From positions 4,965 through 68,964 of the forward strand of contig CAYJWA010000001.1 of assembly GCA_964373775.1 (NCBI GenBank): a DNA stretch of 64,000 bases. Direction: 5' to 3'. Source of the stretch: UBA10002 sp964373775. Lineage in GTDB: Bacteria; Patescibacteriota; Minisyncoccia; Phycocordibacterales; UBA10002. Positions 8,378 to 16,098 of this stretch are shown here, in pieces. The position numbers and the translations under genes are program-made. The notes beneath the pieces were generated by a model. It saw only the letters and a program-made list of their open reading frames with translations. It was not told where the DNA came from and ran no database searches. Position 1 is the first letter of the stretch. Each line of letters begins with the position of its first letter.

Positions 8378-9052
8378 ATGAACTCATGTTTGTGGAAATC
8401 CTTCCCACAGTTAGTACAGGCGGTGAAAGCGGACCATGTTGCCCACGGAGCCGTGGGCGGCGGGCATGACTTTTACCACGCACTTATGGTAGCGCAGTAT
8501 GCCGAGCTTATTGTGCCAGATCAAGAGACGGCTACCCTCGGGTGGGTCGCCGGCATCCTTCACAACACCGATCGGATGTACCCGAAGGATGAGGTGATTC
8601 CAGTTCTGTCGAGACACCTTCAACTGGTGAATTCGAACATTCCGTCGGGCAACATTTACATCCTTCGGGCCGTTCTGGAGCATAGCAAACGGAACGACCC
8701 AAACGACCCTCCGGTTACGATTGCGCTCAAGGATGCCGACCGGCTTGGAAACATCGGGTCGCTTCACTTCCTGCGGTGCGGGCAGTTCCGGCCGAATATT
8801 CCTGCAGTGGATCCGAGGTTCATCACTACGTCCGATCCCAAGACCACATTCCGCCACCCGAGGTCGCTTCTAGAGAACCTCAAGCACACCCTTGAATGGG
8901 AGAGTTGGCTTCGTCTTCCGAAAGCAAAGGAACTTGGCAAGCCGATGTTTGACGAGATTCGGCGGCTCATAGGGAACATCGAAAGTCAGTTTGAAACGCT
9001 GGGTCTCCTGCCGTTTCCCGATGAACTGGTAGTTGAGCCAGTATCGGCATAG
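8378..9052 (+). CDS. HD-superfamily phosphohydrolase-like protein
   Basis: 224 residues. The pattern GGHDFYHALMVAQYAEL, GILHNTDRMYP, LEHSKRND and ALKDADRLGNIG follows YedJ-like HD proteins (metal-dependent phosphohydrolases on nucleotides or related molecules). The usual His-Asp doublet reads His-Asn (HNTD), so one metal ligand may be changed. I chose ATG 8378 because AAAGGAAC precedes it; a TTG lies at 8372. It stands alone between a promoter and a strong terminator, unlike the sugar genes around it. Confidence 0.65.
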   Translation: MNSCLWKSFPQLVQAVKADHVAHGAVGGGHDFYHALMVAQYAELIVPDQETATLGWVAGILHNTDRMYPKDEVIPVLSRHLQLVNSNIPSGNIYILRAVLEHSKRNDPNDPPVTIALKDADRLGNIGSLHFLRCGQFRPNIPAVDPRFITTSDPKTTFRHPRSLLENLKHTLEWESWLRLPKAKELGKPMFDEIRRLIGNIESQFETLGLLPFPDELVVEPVSA

Positions 9053-9074
9053 GGATTTCGTAGAATGTTCACGG

Positions 9075-9106
9075 GCCGGGAACGCAATTGCGTTCCCGGC
9101 TTTTTT
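9075..9106 (+). terminator. Strong rho-independent terminator
   Basis: A perfect 26-bp palindrome (GCCGGGAACGCAA and its complement) at 9075-9100, followed by six T. It ends the HD-gene transcript. Its 3' half recurs almost unchanged in the terminator at 10838-10874. Confidence 0.9.
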
Positions 9107-9121
9107 GTAGGTAATCAGTAA

Positions 9122-9310
9122 TCATTTCGGACTAAACTTGAGGACTTCTGGAGTTACGCCAAGCACTGGCTGTACCAGTATTGCGGAGTGCATAAAAGTT
9201 TCTTTCATTTGTACCTTGGTGAGATTTCGTACCGCTTCAACAACCGCGAAGAAGATATTTTACCCTTACTTGAAGCCATGATGAAGAAAAACAAAAAGTC
9301 AGAAATATGA
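9122..9310 (+). pseudogene. C-terminal remnant of an IS1595-like transposase
   Basis: An open stretch of about 62 codons with no start reads KLEDFWSYAKHW, then HKSFFHLYLGE and ISYRFNNREED, ending with TGA at 9308. The ES/ED-FW-x-x-AK then F-x-L-x-L-x-E-x-x-x-RFN pattern is typical of the C-terminus of IS1595/IS1016-family DDE transposases. An in-frame stop lies at 9119 and no catalytic core or terminal repeats are visible nearby, so it is a decayed fragment. It fills most of the 9053-9366 gap. Confidence 0.7.
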
Positions 9311-9366
9311 GAAATTAGTCCGAATTGTTTACTAATTACCTTTTTGTAAGGTATAATGCACACACG

Positions 9367-9729
9367 ATGATTTTGTCATCTCTGTCCCTGTGTGGCGTTG
9401 GCTTGCTTTTTATCTACTCCCACCTCATTGATAAACGGTTGCCGTACACACGCGCCTATTGGCACTTTGAAATGTGTCATTTTCTGGCGGGATTCTTTAT
9501 TGCTGCCGCAGTTGCGGGAATTTTTGAGAGCAGGTGGGTTGTGTTTGGAACTACACTAGCCGTTGGTCTTGTGTGGGAGGTATGGGAATTTATGTTGGAA
9601 CGCCGCCTTCTTTCGCGGTTATTTTCCCGACTTGGCTGGAGACACGGGCCATGGACACTACCTGATACTATTTTGGATTTGATACTTGACGTGGCAGGTG
9701 CGGGCGCATTTCTGACGTTACTTCTCTGA
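9367..9729 (+). CDS. Small polytopic membrane protein (YjdF/DUF2238-like)
   Basis: About 120 residues with three to four hydrophobic segments (residues about 1-17, 36-50, 56-70, 103-120). Charged motifs VWEVWEFMLE and DTILDLILDVAGAGA lie between or in helices; the W-E...D-x3-D-x3-D-x2-GA pattern resembles DUF2238/YjdF proteins of unknown function. ATG 9367 is chosen because the upstream frame to 9325 is polar and lacks a ribosome site. It belongs to the non-sugar island. Confidence 0.55.
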   Translation: MILSSLSLCGVGLLFIYSHLIDKRLPYTRAYWHFEMCHFLAGFFIAAAVAGIFESRWVVFGTTLAVGLVWEVWEFMLERRLLSRLFSRLGWRHGPWTLPDTILDLILDVAGAGAFLTLLL

Positions 9730-9773
9730 GTGTCAAAGAGAGCTGAAAGGAAAAGAATATTCCTACAACAAAA

Positions 9774-9802
9774 GGCCGCTCTCTACGGAGTAGAGAGCGG
9801 CC
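9774..9802 (-). terminator. Terminator hairpin between convergent genes
   Basis: GGCCGCTCTCTA (9774-9785) pairs with TAGAGAGCGGCC (9791-9802), loop of 5. On the minus strand it is followed by TTTTG, so it mainly serves the small gene at 9816-9962 and may also stop transcripts from the plus-strand gene. Confidence 0.8.
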
Positions 9803-9815
9803 GAGATTCATGGAA

Positions 9816-9962
9816 TTATTTCGCCTTGCGTCTCTGGCCCCATCGTTGCTTGATCTCCGTCCAAAGAGCATGAGCCATCATAGAAACCAGAACAACTTCG
9901 TACACGATGTCAACAGCGAAATAAATCCCTATCACGCAAGACACCACCACTTTCCGAGTCAT
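9816..9962 (-). CDS. Small single-span membrane protein, unknown function
   Basis: 48 residues (start MTRKVVVSCVIG): one transmembrane helix (about residues 5-30) and a basic C-terminal tail (WGQRRKAK). I chose ATG 9960-9962; the longer frame to 9998 would begin upstream of the -10 box. A near-consensus promoter upstream and a hairpin terminator downstream argue that this short gene is real. No family is recognised. Confidence 0.5.
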   Translation of the reverse strand: MTRKVVVSCVIGIYFAVDIVYEVVLVSMMAHALWTEIKQRWGQRRKAK

Positions 9963-9988
9963 CACAAAGACTCGTTCATTTGAGGAAT

Positions 9989-10017
9989 ATTCTAACATCT
10001 GATGGCCGGTTGGTCAA
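9989..10017 (-). promoter_or_regulatory. Near-consensus promoter for the small membrane protein
   Basis: On the minus strand TTGACC (10012-10017), 17-bp spacer, TAGAAT (9989-9994). Nine to ten of twelve consensus bases match. Confidence 0.75.
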
Positions 10018-10019
10018 TG

Positions 10020-10049
10020 TTGACACGTGTAGATTATCCATGCTACTAT
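10020..10049 (+). promoter_or_regulatory. Divergent promoter for the DUF218-like gene
   Basis: TTGACA (10020-10025), 18-bp spacer, TACTAT (10044-10049). Its -35 is only 2 bp from the -35 of the divergent promoter, and together they form the inverted repeat GTCAATGTTGAC. Confidence 0.6.
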
Positions 10050-10181
10050 ACTTCACGCTGTTCTTTGATTTGAAACGGCTTTAGCCGCTCTTACCATAAG
10101 AGGGCTCTTCCTAAAATAAATCCAGGGTTCGGGCTGAAAACCTGAAATCTGCTAAAAAAATTCTGAAAAGAAAGGATCCTT

Positions 10182-10814
10182 GTGATTCGGAAAATTCTGC
10201 GTTGTCTTCTCACTTGGCGGATTCGGTACTCAGGATGGGAAGAGTTTCAAAAGCGTGTTGATAAAGCTTTCGGGCAGAATCAGGCGGTCATCGTGGTTAC
10301 TCACGACATCGGCATGTCCAAGGGCAATAAGCCGGGATGCGGGAACACGCTTATGGCATGGGCATTGAAACGGGTAGCAGACAGATACCCGACCGTACCG
10401 ATACTCGCCCAGCTTGGCGTCGCCCTTGCGGCAAAGGAGATCGGAGTTCCTGTAACTAAAACCATTGGGCCTCCGAAGACGGATACACCGCTTAACCGCT
10501 CGGGGGCCGATTATAATTCCCTGACGGTCATTCGTGATCAGAAACGCTGGTGTCAGGAGAATGAGCAGTTTCCAGCACTAGCACTTACCCTCACGAACCC
10601 CATCCATATGGGACGGGTCCAGTGGATCATGGAGCGGGAAGGGTTTGAGGTTCTACCGATTCCGCTCCTCTCCTCCCGGCAGAAGGATTACATGGACCCA
10701 GAGAGCTTGTATCTCTCGGTTCGGCTTGCGGGCAAGACATGGTGGGGAATGATTCTCGTGTACTTGCGCGAGGTTGCCGCGCGTCTGCTGTTTCTCAAAA
10801 ACGGGTGGATGTGA
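10182..10814 (+). CDS. DUF218/YdcF-like protein
   Basis: 210 residues with GTG start preceded by AAGAAAGGA. The C-terminal part has TLTNPIHMGRVQWIMEREG, then EVLPIPLLSS and REVAARLLFLKNGWM, matching the DUF218 pattern (HMxR, then GxEVxPxP, then a REx2AR-(L/Y)-GW tail). Members such as SanA, ElyC and YdcF are linked to envelope integrity or polyprenyl-lipid metabolism, without an agreed activity. It has its own promoter and terminator. Confidence 0.6.
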   Translation: MIRKILRCLLTWRIRYSGWEEFQKRVDKAFGQNQAVIVVTHDIGMSKGNKPGCGNTLMAWALKRVADRYPTVPILAQLGVALAAKEIGVPVTKTIGPPKTDTPLNRSGADYNSLTVIRDQKRWCQENEQFPALALTLTNPIHMGRVQWIMEREGFEVLPIPLLSSRQKDYMDPESLYLSVRLAGKTWWGMILVYLREVAARLLFLKNGWM

Positions 10815-10837
10815 TTTTCGAGAGGAGTTTCTACAGG

Positions 10838-10874
10838 TCGGGAATGCGCACGCAATTGCGTTCCCGGCTTTTTT
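10838..10874 (+). terminator. Rho-independent terminator
   Basis: CGGGAA (10839-10844) pairs with TTCCCG (10861-10866); the inner CGCAATTGCG is itself palindromic, and six T follow (10869-10874). It shares about 24 contiguous bases with the terminator at 9075-9106 and ends just before the GT4 start. Confidence 0.85.
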
Positions 10875-10891
10875 ATTACATGATGGTGGTC

Positions 10892-12079
10892 ATGCGGATT
10901 TTTCTCATCACCTCCAAATTGAAGTTTGAAGACAACGGCTCACCGATTGGCGGGTCGGTGGTTGATTTGCACCTTAAAGCGAAAGGGCTTGGTGAGCTCG
11001 GACATGAAGTCTGTGTCGTGACGGCGTTTTCAAACGAAGATCGGATTCCGTGCCCTTTGCCATATGCGGTGTTTGAACGGAGGATAAAAAAACGAGGGCT
11101 TCTTGGACTTCAATTTGGCATATACTCAATTCTTAGAGAGTTTTCAAATCGGGCGGATGTGTTTTATATCGACGGCCACATGTTTCTTTACGGCGGAGGA
11201 GCTTATCGACTGCTTGGCGGGAAGGTGCCGGTAGTCGCGTTTTCTAATGTCCGGTTAAATCTTTGGGCCGATGCATCGGGCAATGCGCTCCGCCCGCCAT
11301 TTTTAAAACGCGTCAAGAAAAGTGTGCGATATTTCATCGAACGGTGGATCGGCGTACCTATTGCCAATCACCTAGATGCATTCATTTTCAATACGCCGCA
11401 GGTGCAGAAGCTGTACCATGACTTTGGCGTCGGCACGAAGAAACCGAATACGGTTATTGAGGATTTTATTGCAACACGCGAGATTATGGAGCGCTTCAAT
11501 ATCACTGCGGAAGGGGTGCGAGCGCACCAGGAAAAAACGGAGCGGATAACACTATTAGCCACCGGCCGGATGCTTCCTGAAAAAGGATTTGAGCTTTTGG
11601 TTCACGCGCTTGCAAAAGTGAAGGACAGGAAAAATTTCAAAGTGATTCTTTCTGGAGGCGGACCGGACAAAGAGCGGCTTCTAACCCTTACAAAAGAGCT
11701 CGGACTATCTGAGACGATTGAATTCCCCGGCTGGGTGGAGAAGGAAAAGCTGTACGAATTCTTCAAAGGGGCGTATGTCTTTGTGTTCCCGCGCTGGTGG
11801 ATCGAGTACGGTTCGGCGGTGCTTACTGAAGCAATGGCGTTTGGCCTTCCTTCCATCATTCCGGGTGGGGGAGCGCTTGAATGGCTAACGGCAGGTTCGG
11901 CCCTTACTTTTCAAAACGAAAATGTTAATGAACTTGCAACGCAAATAGAGACATTGATAGAAAATAAATCTTTTCGCCTGGAACTTGCGGAACGGGCGCT
12001 CAAAAGAGCAAATGACCTTGATTATTTGAAGTTGTCAACGCGATTGGAACGGACCATGATTTCTGTCGCGCGCCATTAA
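10892..12079 (+). CDS. Glycosyltransferase family 4 (GT-B fold)
   Basis: About 395 residues starting MRIFLITSKLKFEDNG. The C-terminal half has LLATGRMLPEKGFELL, ILSGGGPDKERL, FPGWVEKEKL and the E-x7-E motif in EYGSAVLTEAMAFGLPS, as in retaining GT4 enzymes. It transfers a sugar from an NDP-sugar in the cytoplasm. Other in-frame ATGs at 10880 and 10883 are possible starts. It sits immediately after a terminator, so it needs its own promoter or read-through. Confidence 0.85.
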   Translation: MRIFLITSKLKFEDNGSPIGGSVVDLHLKAKGLGELGHEVCVVTAFSNEDRIPCPLPYAVFERRIKKRGLLGLQFGIYSILREFSNRADVFYIDGHMFLYGGGAYRLLGGKVPVVAFSNVRLNLWADASGNALRPPFLKRVKKSVRYFIERWIGVPIANHLDAFIFNTPQVQKLYHDFGVGTKKPNTVIEDFIATREIMERFNITAEGVRAHQEKTERITLLATGRMLPEKGFELLVHALAKVKDRKNFKVILSGGGPDKERLLTLTKELGLSETIEFPGWVEKEKLYEFFKGAYVFVFPRWWIEYGSAVLTEAMAFGLPSIIPGGGALEWLTAGSALTFQNENVNELATQIETLIENKSFRLELAERALKRANDLDYLKLSTRLERTMISVARH

Positions 12080-12144
12080 TTTGTGCGCAGGTGATGGTCG
12101 TGGCGACCGAGAGGGTCAATGCACTGTGGTGTCGCTCTTAAAAT

Positions 12145-13308
12145 TTACGGTTTAAGCAAAGACGCGAGCACACGAAGTTCTCCTGAAGTGAGTTCCGCAT
12201 TATTTGCAAAATAAAATCCATTATTGTGAATATAATTGGCGTTCGGGCATGACGGTTGATTACCGACATACTTTCTGAAAAACGGCTGTTTGGTAATGTC
12301 CCCTGCGATGATGGGGCGTATCTCCACCTTGCTCTTTTTGAATCGGGTTTGATACTTCAGATAGGCCTTCTTTGTCCGTGCTATAACGGGAACCGCAAAG
12401 TTGGAGACCGTATCCATATGGCTCGTACGGATCGGGAACAGTTCCGGATTCGCCGCGATCAGTGGCTGCAATCTAAAGAAATTTTCCTCGCGCTTCCTAA
12501 TCATAATCGAAAGATACTTGAGTTGTTCGTTGCCTAAGAATCCCTGCAAATCAGTCGGTCGGATATTAAACGCAAGATCGTAAAATGTGTAGCTGGCAAG
12601 AAAATCGTCAACTTTGAAACGCTTCCGCAATTCAATCTGCTCTTTTTTAGGCAGTTGCCGATCCCAGCCGTGGGCGCGCACCATACGAAGAGCGAGATAC
12701 AATTTCTTATCGTCAGTAACAATCATGCCCCCTTCAATTGTAGACAGATGATGTCCGACAAAGAATGAAAAAGTTGAGGCCATGCCGAAATTTCCGAGAA
12801 GCATTCCTGATGTCTTTGAACCAAGCGATTCACAGTTATCCTCAAGCAAAAGAACGCGTGAATTTTTACACATGGCGGCAATGGTTTGAATGTCATCTGA
12901 AAATCCAAGAACATTTGTGATGAAGAGCGCGTTAAGTGAAGAAAGGGTTTTTGCTAAAGTTGCGGGCGATATATTGAGCGTATCTAGCGTGCAGTCAATA
13001 GCGACTGGCACCATGCCAAGTTGGACAATAGGCATGATATTTGTAGACCATGTTACCGAAGAAACGCCAATCCTATCCCCTTGCTTGAGCGTGCCGATAT
13101 TCTGCAGAGCTTGAAGAAGTGCTAAGTTGGCACTGCTCCCGCTGTTCACAAAGACAGCAAACTTTCTCTGCTGCTTTTTTGCAAACGTTTTCTCAAAACG
13201 CTCTGTTTCTTTCCCCATACTTAATCTGTCTGCCGACTGTATAAAGTCCGCGAGCTTTTTCTTGGTCTCAATTTCATTATAAAAACTTGATTTTGCGAGT
13301 TTAATCAT
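12145..13308 (-). CDS. ColD-like GDP-4-keto-6-deoxymannose 3-dehydratase (PLP, His in place of Lys)
   Basis: 387 residues of the DegT/DnrJ/EryC1 fold (SGSSANLALLQAL, EDNCESLG). Where aminotransferases have the PLP-binding Lys before x-x-(S/T)-T-x-EGG, this protein has His: FVGHHLSTIEGG, first His at residue 186. ColD and the E1 dehydrases use exactly this Lys-to-His change to remove the C-3 hydroxyl instead of transaminating. It overlaps the Gmd gene upstream by 8 bp, and Gmd would make its substrate. The likely product is a GDP-4-keto-3,6-dideoxyhexose. Confidence 0.8.
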   Translation of the reverse strand: MIKLAKSSFYNEIETKKKLADFIQSADRLSMGKETERFEKTFAKKQQRKFAVFVNSGSSANLALLQALQNIGTLKQGDRIGVSSVTWSTNIMPIVQLGMVPVAIDCTLDTLNISPATLAKTLSSLNALFITNVLGFSDDIQTIAAMCKNSRVLLLEDNCESLGSKTSGMLLGNFGMASTFSFFVGHHLSTIEGGMIVTDDKKLYLALRMVRAHGWDRQLPKKEQIELRKRFKVDDFLASYTFYDLAFNIRPTDLQGFLGNEQLKYLSIMIRKREENFFRLQPLIAANPELFPIRTSHMDTVSNFAVPVIARTKKAYLKYQTRFKKSKVEIRPIIAGDITKQPFFRKYVGNQPSCPNANYIHNNGFYFANNAELTSGELRVLASLLKP

Positions 13309-14311
13309 GTGTGGTTAGTTTGACGCCGAGCTTCTCGCAGTCAGCATGAATCATAATTTGCACCAATTCCTTGAATTTAACTTTCGGTTTCCAACCAAGC
13401 TTTCGACGCGCTTTCCCCGAGTCGCCTATTAGAATATCAACTTCCGCCGGGCGGAAATATCTCTTGTCAGTGACAATATGCTTCTTCCAGTTGTCGATGT
13501 GAGCAACCCTAAATGACTCCTCAATAAATTCTCTGACGCTGTGCGTCTCGCCTGTAGCAATTACATAATCATCTGGTGTATCTTGTTGGAGCATAAGGTA
13601 CATTGCCTCAACATACTCTGGAGCATATCCCCAGTCCCTTTTAGCTTCCAGATTGCCGAGGAAGATCTTGTCGCGTTTTCCTGCCAGTATCTCGGCAACT
13701 CCAATACTTATTTTTCGTGTTACAAAATTTTCACCGCGACGCGGAGATTCATGGTTAAACAATATACCGTTTGACGCATGTAGACCATAGGCCTCACGGT
13801 AGTTAACCGTGATAAAGTGAGCAAATACCTTCGCTACAGCATACGGACTACGAGGATAAAATGGAGTACTCTCGTTCTGCGGGGTTCCATACGCCTTACC
13901 GAACATCTCGGAAGACGAGGCCTGATAGAATCTCGTCTTTATTCTTGCCTCTCGTATCGCTTCAAGGAGCCGGAGCGTTCCCAATCCGACAACATCAGCA
14001 GTATATTTCGGCACATCAAAACTAATGCCAACATGGCTCTGCGCGCCGATATTGTATATCTCCGCAGGATTGATCCTTTCAATCAGTCTTGCCAGATTAG
14101 AAGAATCTGAAAGATCTCCATAGTGTAAGATTATGTTTGCAATTTGTTGAGCATCAGAATAAATATTAGCGATCCGTTCTCGGTTAAAGCTACTTGAACG
14201 ACGCACCAATCCATGGACCTCATATCCCTTTTTAAGTAAGAGTTCCGCAAGATATGATCCGTCCTGACCGGTGATGCCAGTAATGAATGCTTTCTTCTTT
14301 TTATTTTCCAT
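13301..14311 (-). CDS. gmd: GDP-mannose 4,6-dehydratase (second copy)
   Basis: 336 residues: ITGITGQDGSYLAELLLKK, YQASSSEMFGKA, SPYAVAKVFAH (Tyr-x3-Lys), NHESPRRGENFVTRKI, KRDWGYAPEYVEAMY. It makes GDP-4-keto-6-deoxymannose. It is the middle gene of a tight minus-strand operon: it overlaps the reductase upstream (14301) by 11 bp and the ColD-like gene downstream by 8 bp. It is clearly distinct from the copy at 6587 (different surrounding residues), so the two serve separate branches. Confidence 0.93.
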   Translation of the reverse strand: MENKKKKAFITGITGQDGSYLAELLLKKGYEVHGLVRRSSSFNRERIANIYSDAQQIANIILHYGDLSDSSNLARLIERINPAEIYNIGAQSHVGISFDVPKYTADVVGLGTLRLLEAIREARIKTRFYQASSSEMFGKAYGTPQNESTPFYPRSPYAVAKVFAHFITVNYREAYGLHASNGILFNHESPRRGENFVTRKISIGVAEILAGKRDKIFLGNLEAKRDWGYAPEYVEAMYLMLQQDTPDDYVIATGETHSVREFIEESFRVAHIDNWKKHIVTDKRYFRPAEVDILIGDSGKARRKLGWKPKVKFKELVQIMIHADCEKLGVKLTTHD

Positions 14312-15176
14312 ATTGTTCCAATAAGTAGGCCCGAAGCGAAACTCGCCAATCTGGAAACTGACGGAATTTCGTATTTACAAGAACCGCACTTGTCGGGTAA
14401 GAGACCCTAAGTATATCCTCTCCATGCGCACTTTTAAGAGAGCTTGAGTCAAAGTAAAGCGTCTTTGCAATTTCGCGCGCGATCTCGTATTTTGTTACTC
14501 CACCGTCACTCTTGTTGGAAAAATGATAAATACCTGAAGAATACTGATCTTGTGTTATGAGTTCTTCTATACCAAGCGCCATATCTTTGGCGGAAGTCAC
14601 TACGCTTTTATGGTCATCAATGGCTTCAAACAAATCATGTTCTTGAAGCCTTTTTACAATCACATCAACGAATGTAGGTCGGAATCGTCCGTAAAGCCAT
14701 GATGTTCTGATAATGAAAAAGCGAATACCTGCGGCACGGGCTTCTGCTTCAACCAAACGCTCCCCCATTAGTTTCGAGATTCCGTAATTGTTGACCGGGC
14801 GCGCCTCGTCATTCTCACGAAATTCCTTCCGATCGTTGCCAAACACATATGCGCTGCTTATATTTACCATAGAAGCTTTTAGACCGAGTCTGCGAATTGC
14901 ATGTGCGATTGCTCCAGACCCGAATGCATTAATCCTGCACGCTTCAAACGGATTTGCTTCGCAATATTCTACATTGATTAGAGCTGCGCAATTAATTATG
15001 GTATCTGGTTTATAGTTTGATAAGGACATATAAATTCTTTTTTCTTCTGTAATGTCTGCGTCAGCGCGGGTGAGCCCAACGACGGAGTACAAACCGGCGC
15101 GTTTAAAAAAATCTGTCAGCTCTGCGCCAAGCAATCCTTCTGCGCCGAATATCAATATTTTTAAAGGTTGTTTCAT
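14301..15176 (-). CDS. RmlD-like NAD(P)-dependent sugar reductase
   Basis: 291 residues: FGAEGLLGAELTDFF (Rossmann), NCAALINVEYCEANP, NISSAYVFGNDR, VNNYGISKLMGE (Tyr-x3-Lys), IRTSWLYG. This is the dTDP-4-dehydrorhamnose reductase type of extended SDR. As first gene of the operon with Gmd and the ColD-like dehydratase it likely reduces the 4-keto group of the dideoxy intermediate, the role that ColC plays for colitose. Whether it also epimerises C-5 is not visible. Confidence 0.75.
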   Translation of the reverse strand: MKQPLKILIFGAEGLLGAELTDFFKRAGLYSVVGLTRADADITEEKRIYMSLSNYKPDTIINCAALINVEYCEANPFEACRINAFGSGAIAHAIRRLGLKASMVNISSAYVFGNDRKEFRENDEARPVNNYGISKLMGERLVEAEARAAGIRFFIIRTSWLYGRFRPTFVDVIVKRLQEHDLFEAIDDHKSVVTSAKDMALGIEELITQDQYSSGIYHFSNKSDGGVTKYEIAREIAKTLYFDSSSLKSAHGEDILRVSYPTSAVLVNTKFRQFPDWRVSLRAYLLEQYGK

Positions 15177-15332
15177 ATGCCAAGATCGTTTTTCCCAGAC
15201 CTTTTTTGAAGACCTATTTTAGAATGATTGTAGAATTATGCTACGCATATCTTTTTTTAACAAGCGAATGGCCGTTATGTTCAACAAATCAGTTGCGCTG
15301 ACGGTATATTGAAGATACAATTGGATTCTCCT

Positions 15333-16064
15333 ATGGAACGCCCGAGATTTTCAATAATTTTCCCCTGCTTTAATGAAGTCGGAAACATCAAGATACTCAT
15401 AGAGCGAATCATTGAGAGTTTTAGGCGCGACCGCATAGAACTTATTTTTGTTGATGACGGTTCGACCGATGGTACGATTGAACTTTTGGAGAATTTTCGT
15501 CGCAGATACACTTTCATATCGGTTATAAAAAGATCCACACTTTTAGGTCTCGGGTCGGCGCTTAGGGACGGCTTTGATGCAGCTAAGGGAGATTATTTTA
15601 TTTCATTTGATTGTGATCTGCCTGTGCCTATTGCGGACGTAAGAAAAATCGCAGACACGATTTCTGCGGACACTTATGATCTTGTGCTGGGGTCGCGGTA
15701 CCTTAAAGGATCTTTTTATGAAACGCCTAACATGAATATTTTGAAAAAGAAAATTGTCAGTCGGTGCGCTAACTTTTTCTTTAAGGTTGTAAATTTAATC
15801 AATGTAACCGATTTTACTTTCAATTGTCGCGGAATGAGGAGGGAGGTGTGGCAAAAAATTCAACCGCAGAGCAGCAACAATTTCTTCCTCTGTGAAATGG
15901 TCTGGCGCGCTTCACGACACAAACTTCGCATTGCCGAGGTACCGGTCCGGTTTTATGATCGCAAGTTTGGAACCTCAAAATTGCAGTTAGGAAGCGAGAT
16001 GAAGAAGTATCTCAGGCAGTTCCTCAAGCTTCGTTGGATGTATTTGTTTAAGAAACTTCAGTAA
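15333..16064 (+). CDS. Glycosyltransferase family 2 (DPM1/polyprenyl-phosphate type)
   Basis: About 243 residues: FSIIFPCFNEVGNIK, LIFVDDGSTDGT, SFDCDLPVP, VLGSRYLKG. This is the GT-A pattern of dolichol/polyprenyl-phosphate sugar synthases. No C-terminal transmembrane domain is seen. ATG 15333 is preferred over TTG 15309. It is followed by a GT-C-like membrane protein that could use the polyprenyl-phosphate sugar it makes. Confidence 0.8.
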   Translation: MERPRFSIIFPCFNEVGNIKILIERIIESFRRDRIELIFVDDGSTDGTIELLENFRRRYTFISVIKRSTLLGLGSALRDGFDAAKGDYFISFDCDLPVPIADVRKIADTISADTYDLVLGSRYLKGSFYETPNMNILKKKIVSRCANFFFKVVNLINVTDFTFNCRGMRREVWQKIQPQSSNNFFLCEMVWRASRHKLRIAEVPVRFYDRKFGTSKLQLGSEMKKYLRQFLKLRWMYLFKKLQ

Positions 16065-16098
16065 TTTCTTTCGAAAAACTCAAGTGGCAAACACCTTT

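Noticed and set aside
12145..13308. Ordinary sugar aminotransferase
   Set aside because: The PLP-binding Lys is His186 in the conserved HHLSTIEGG segment, as in ColD-type dehydratases.
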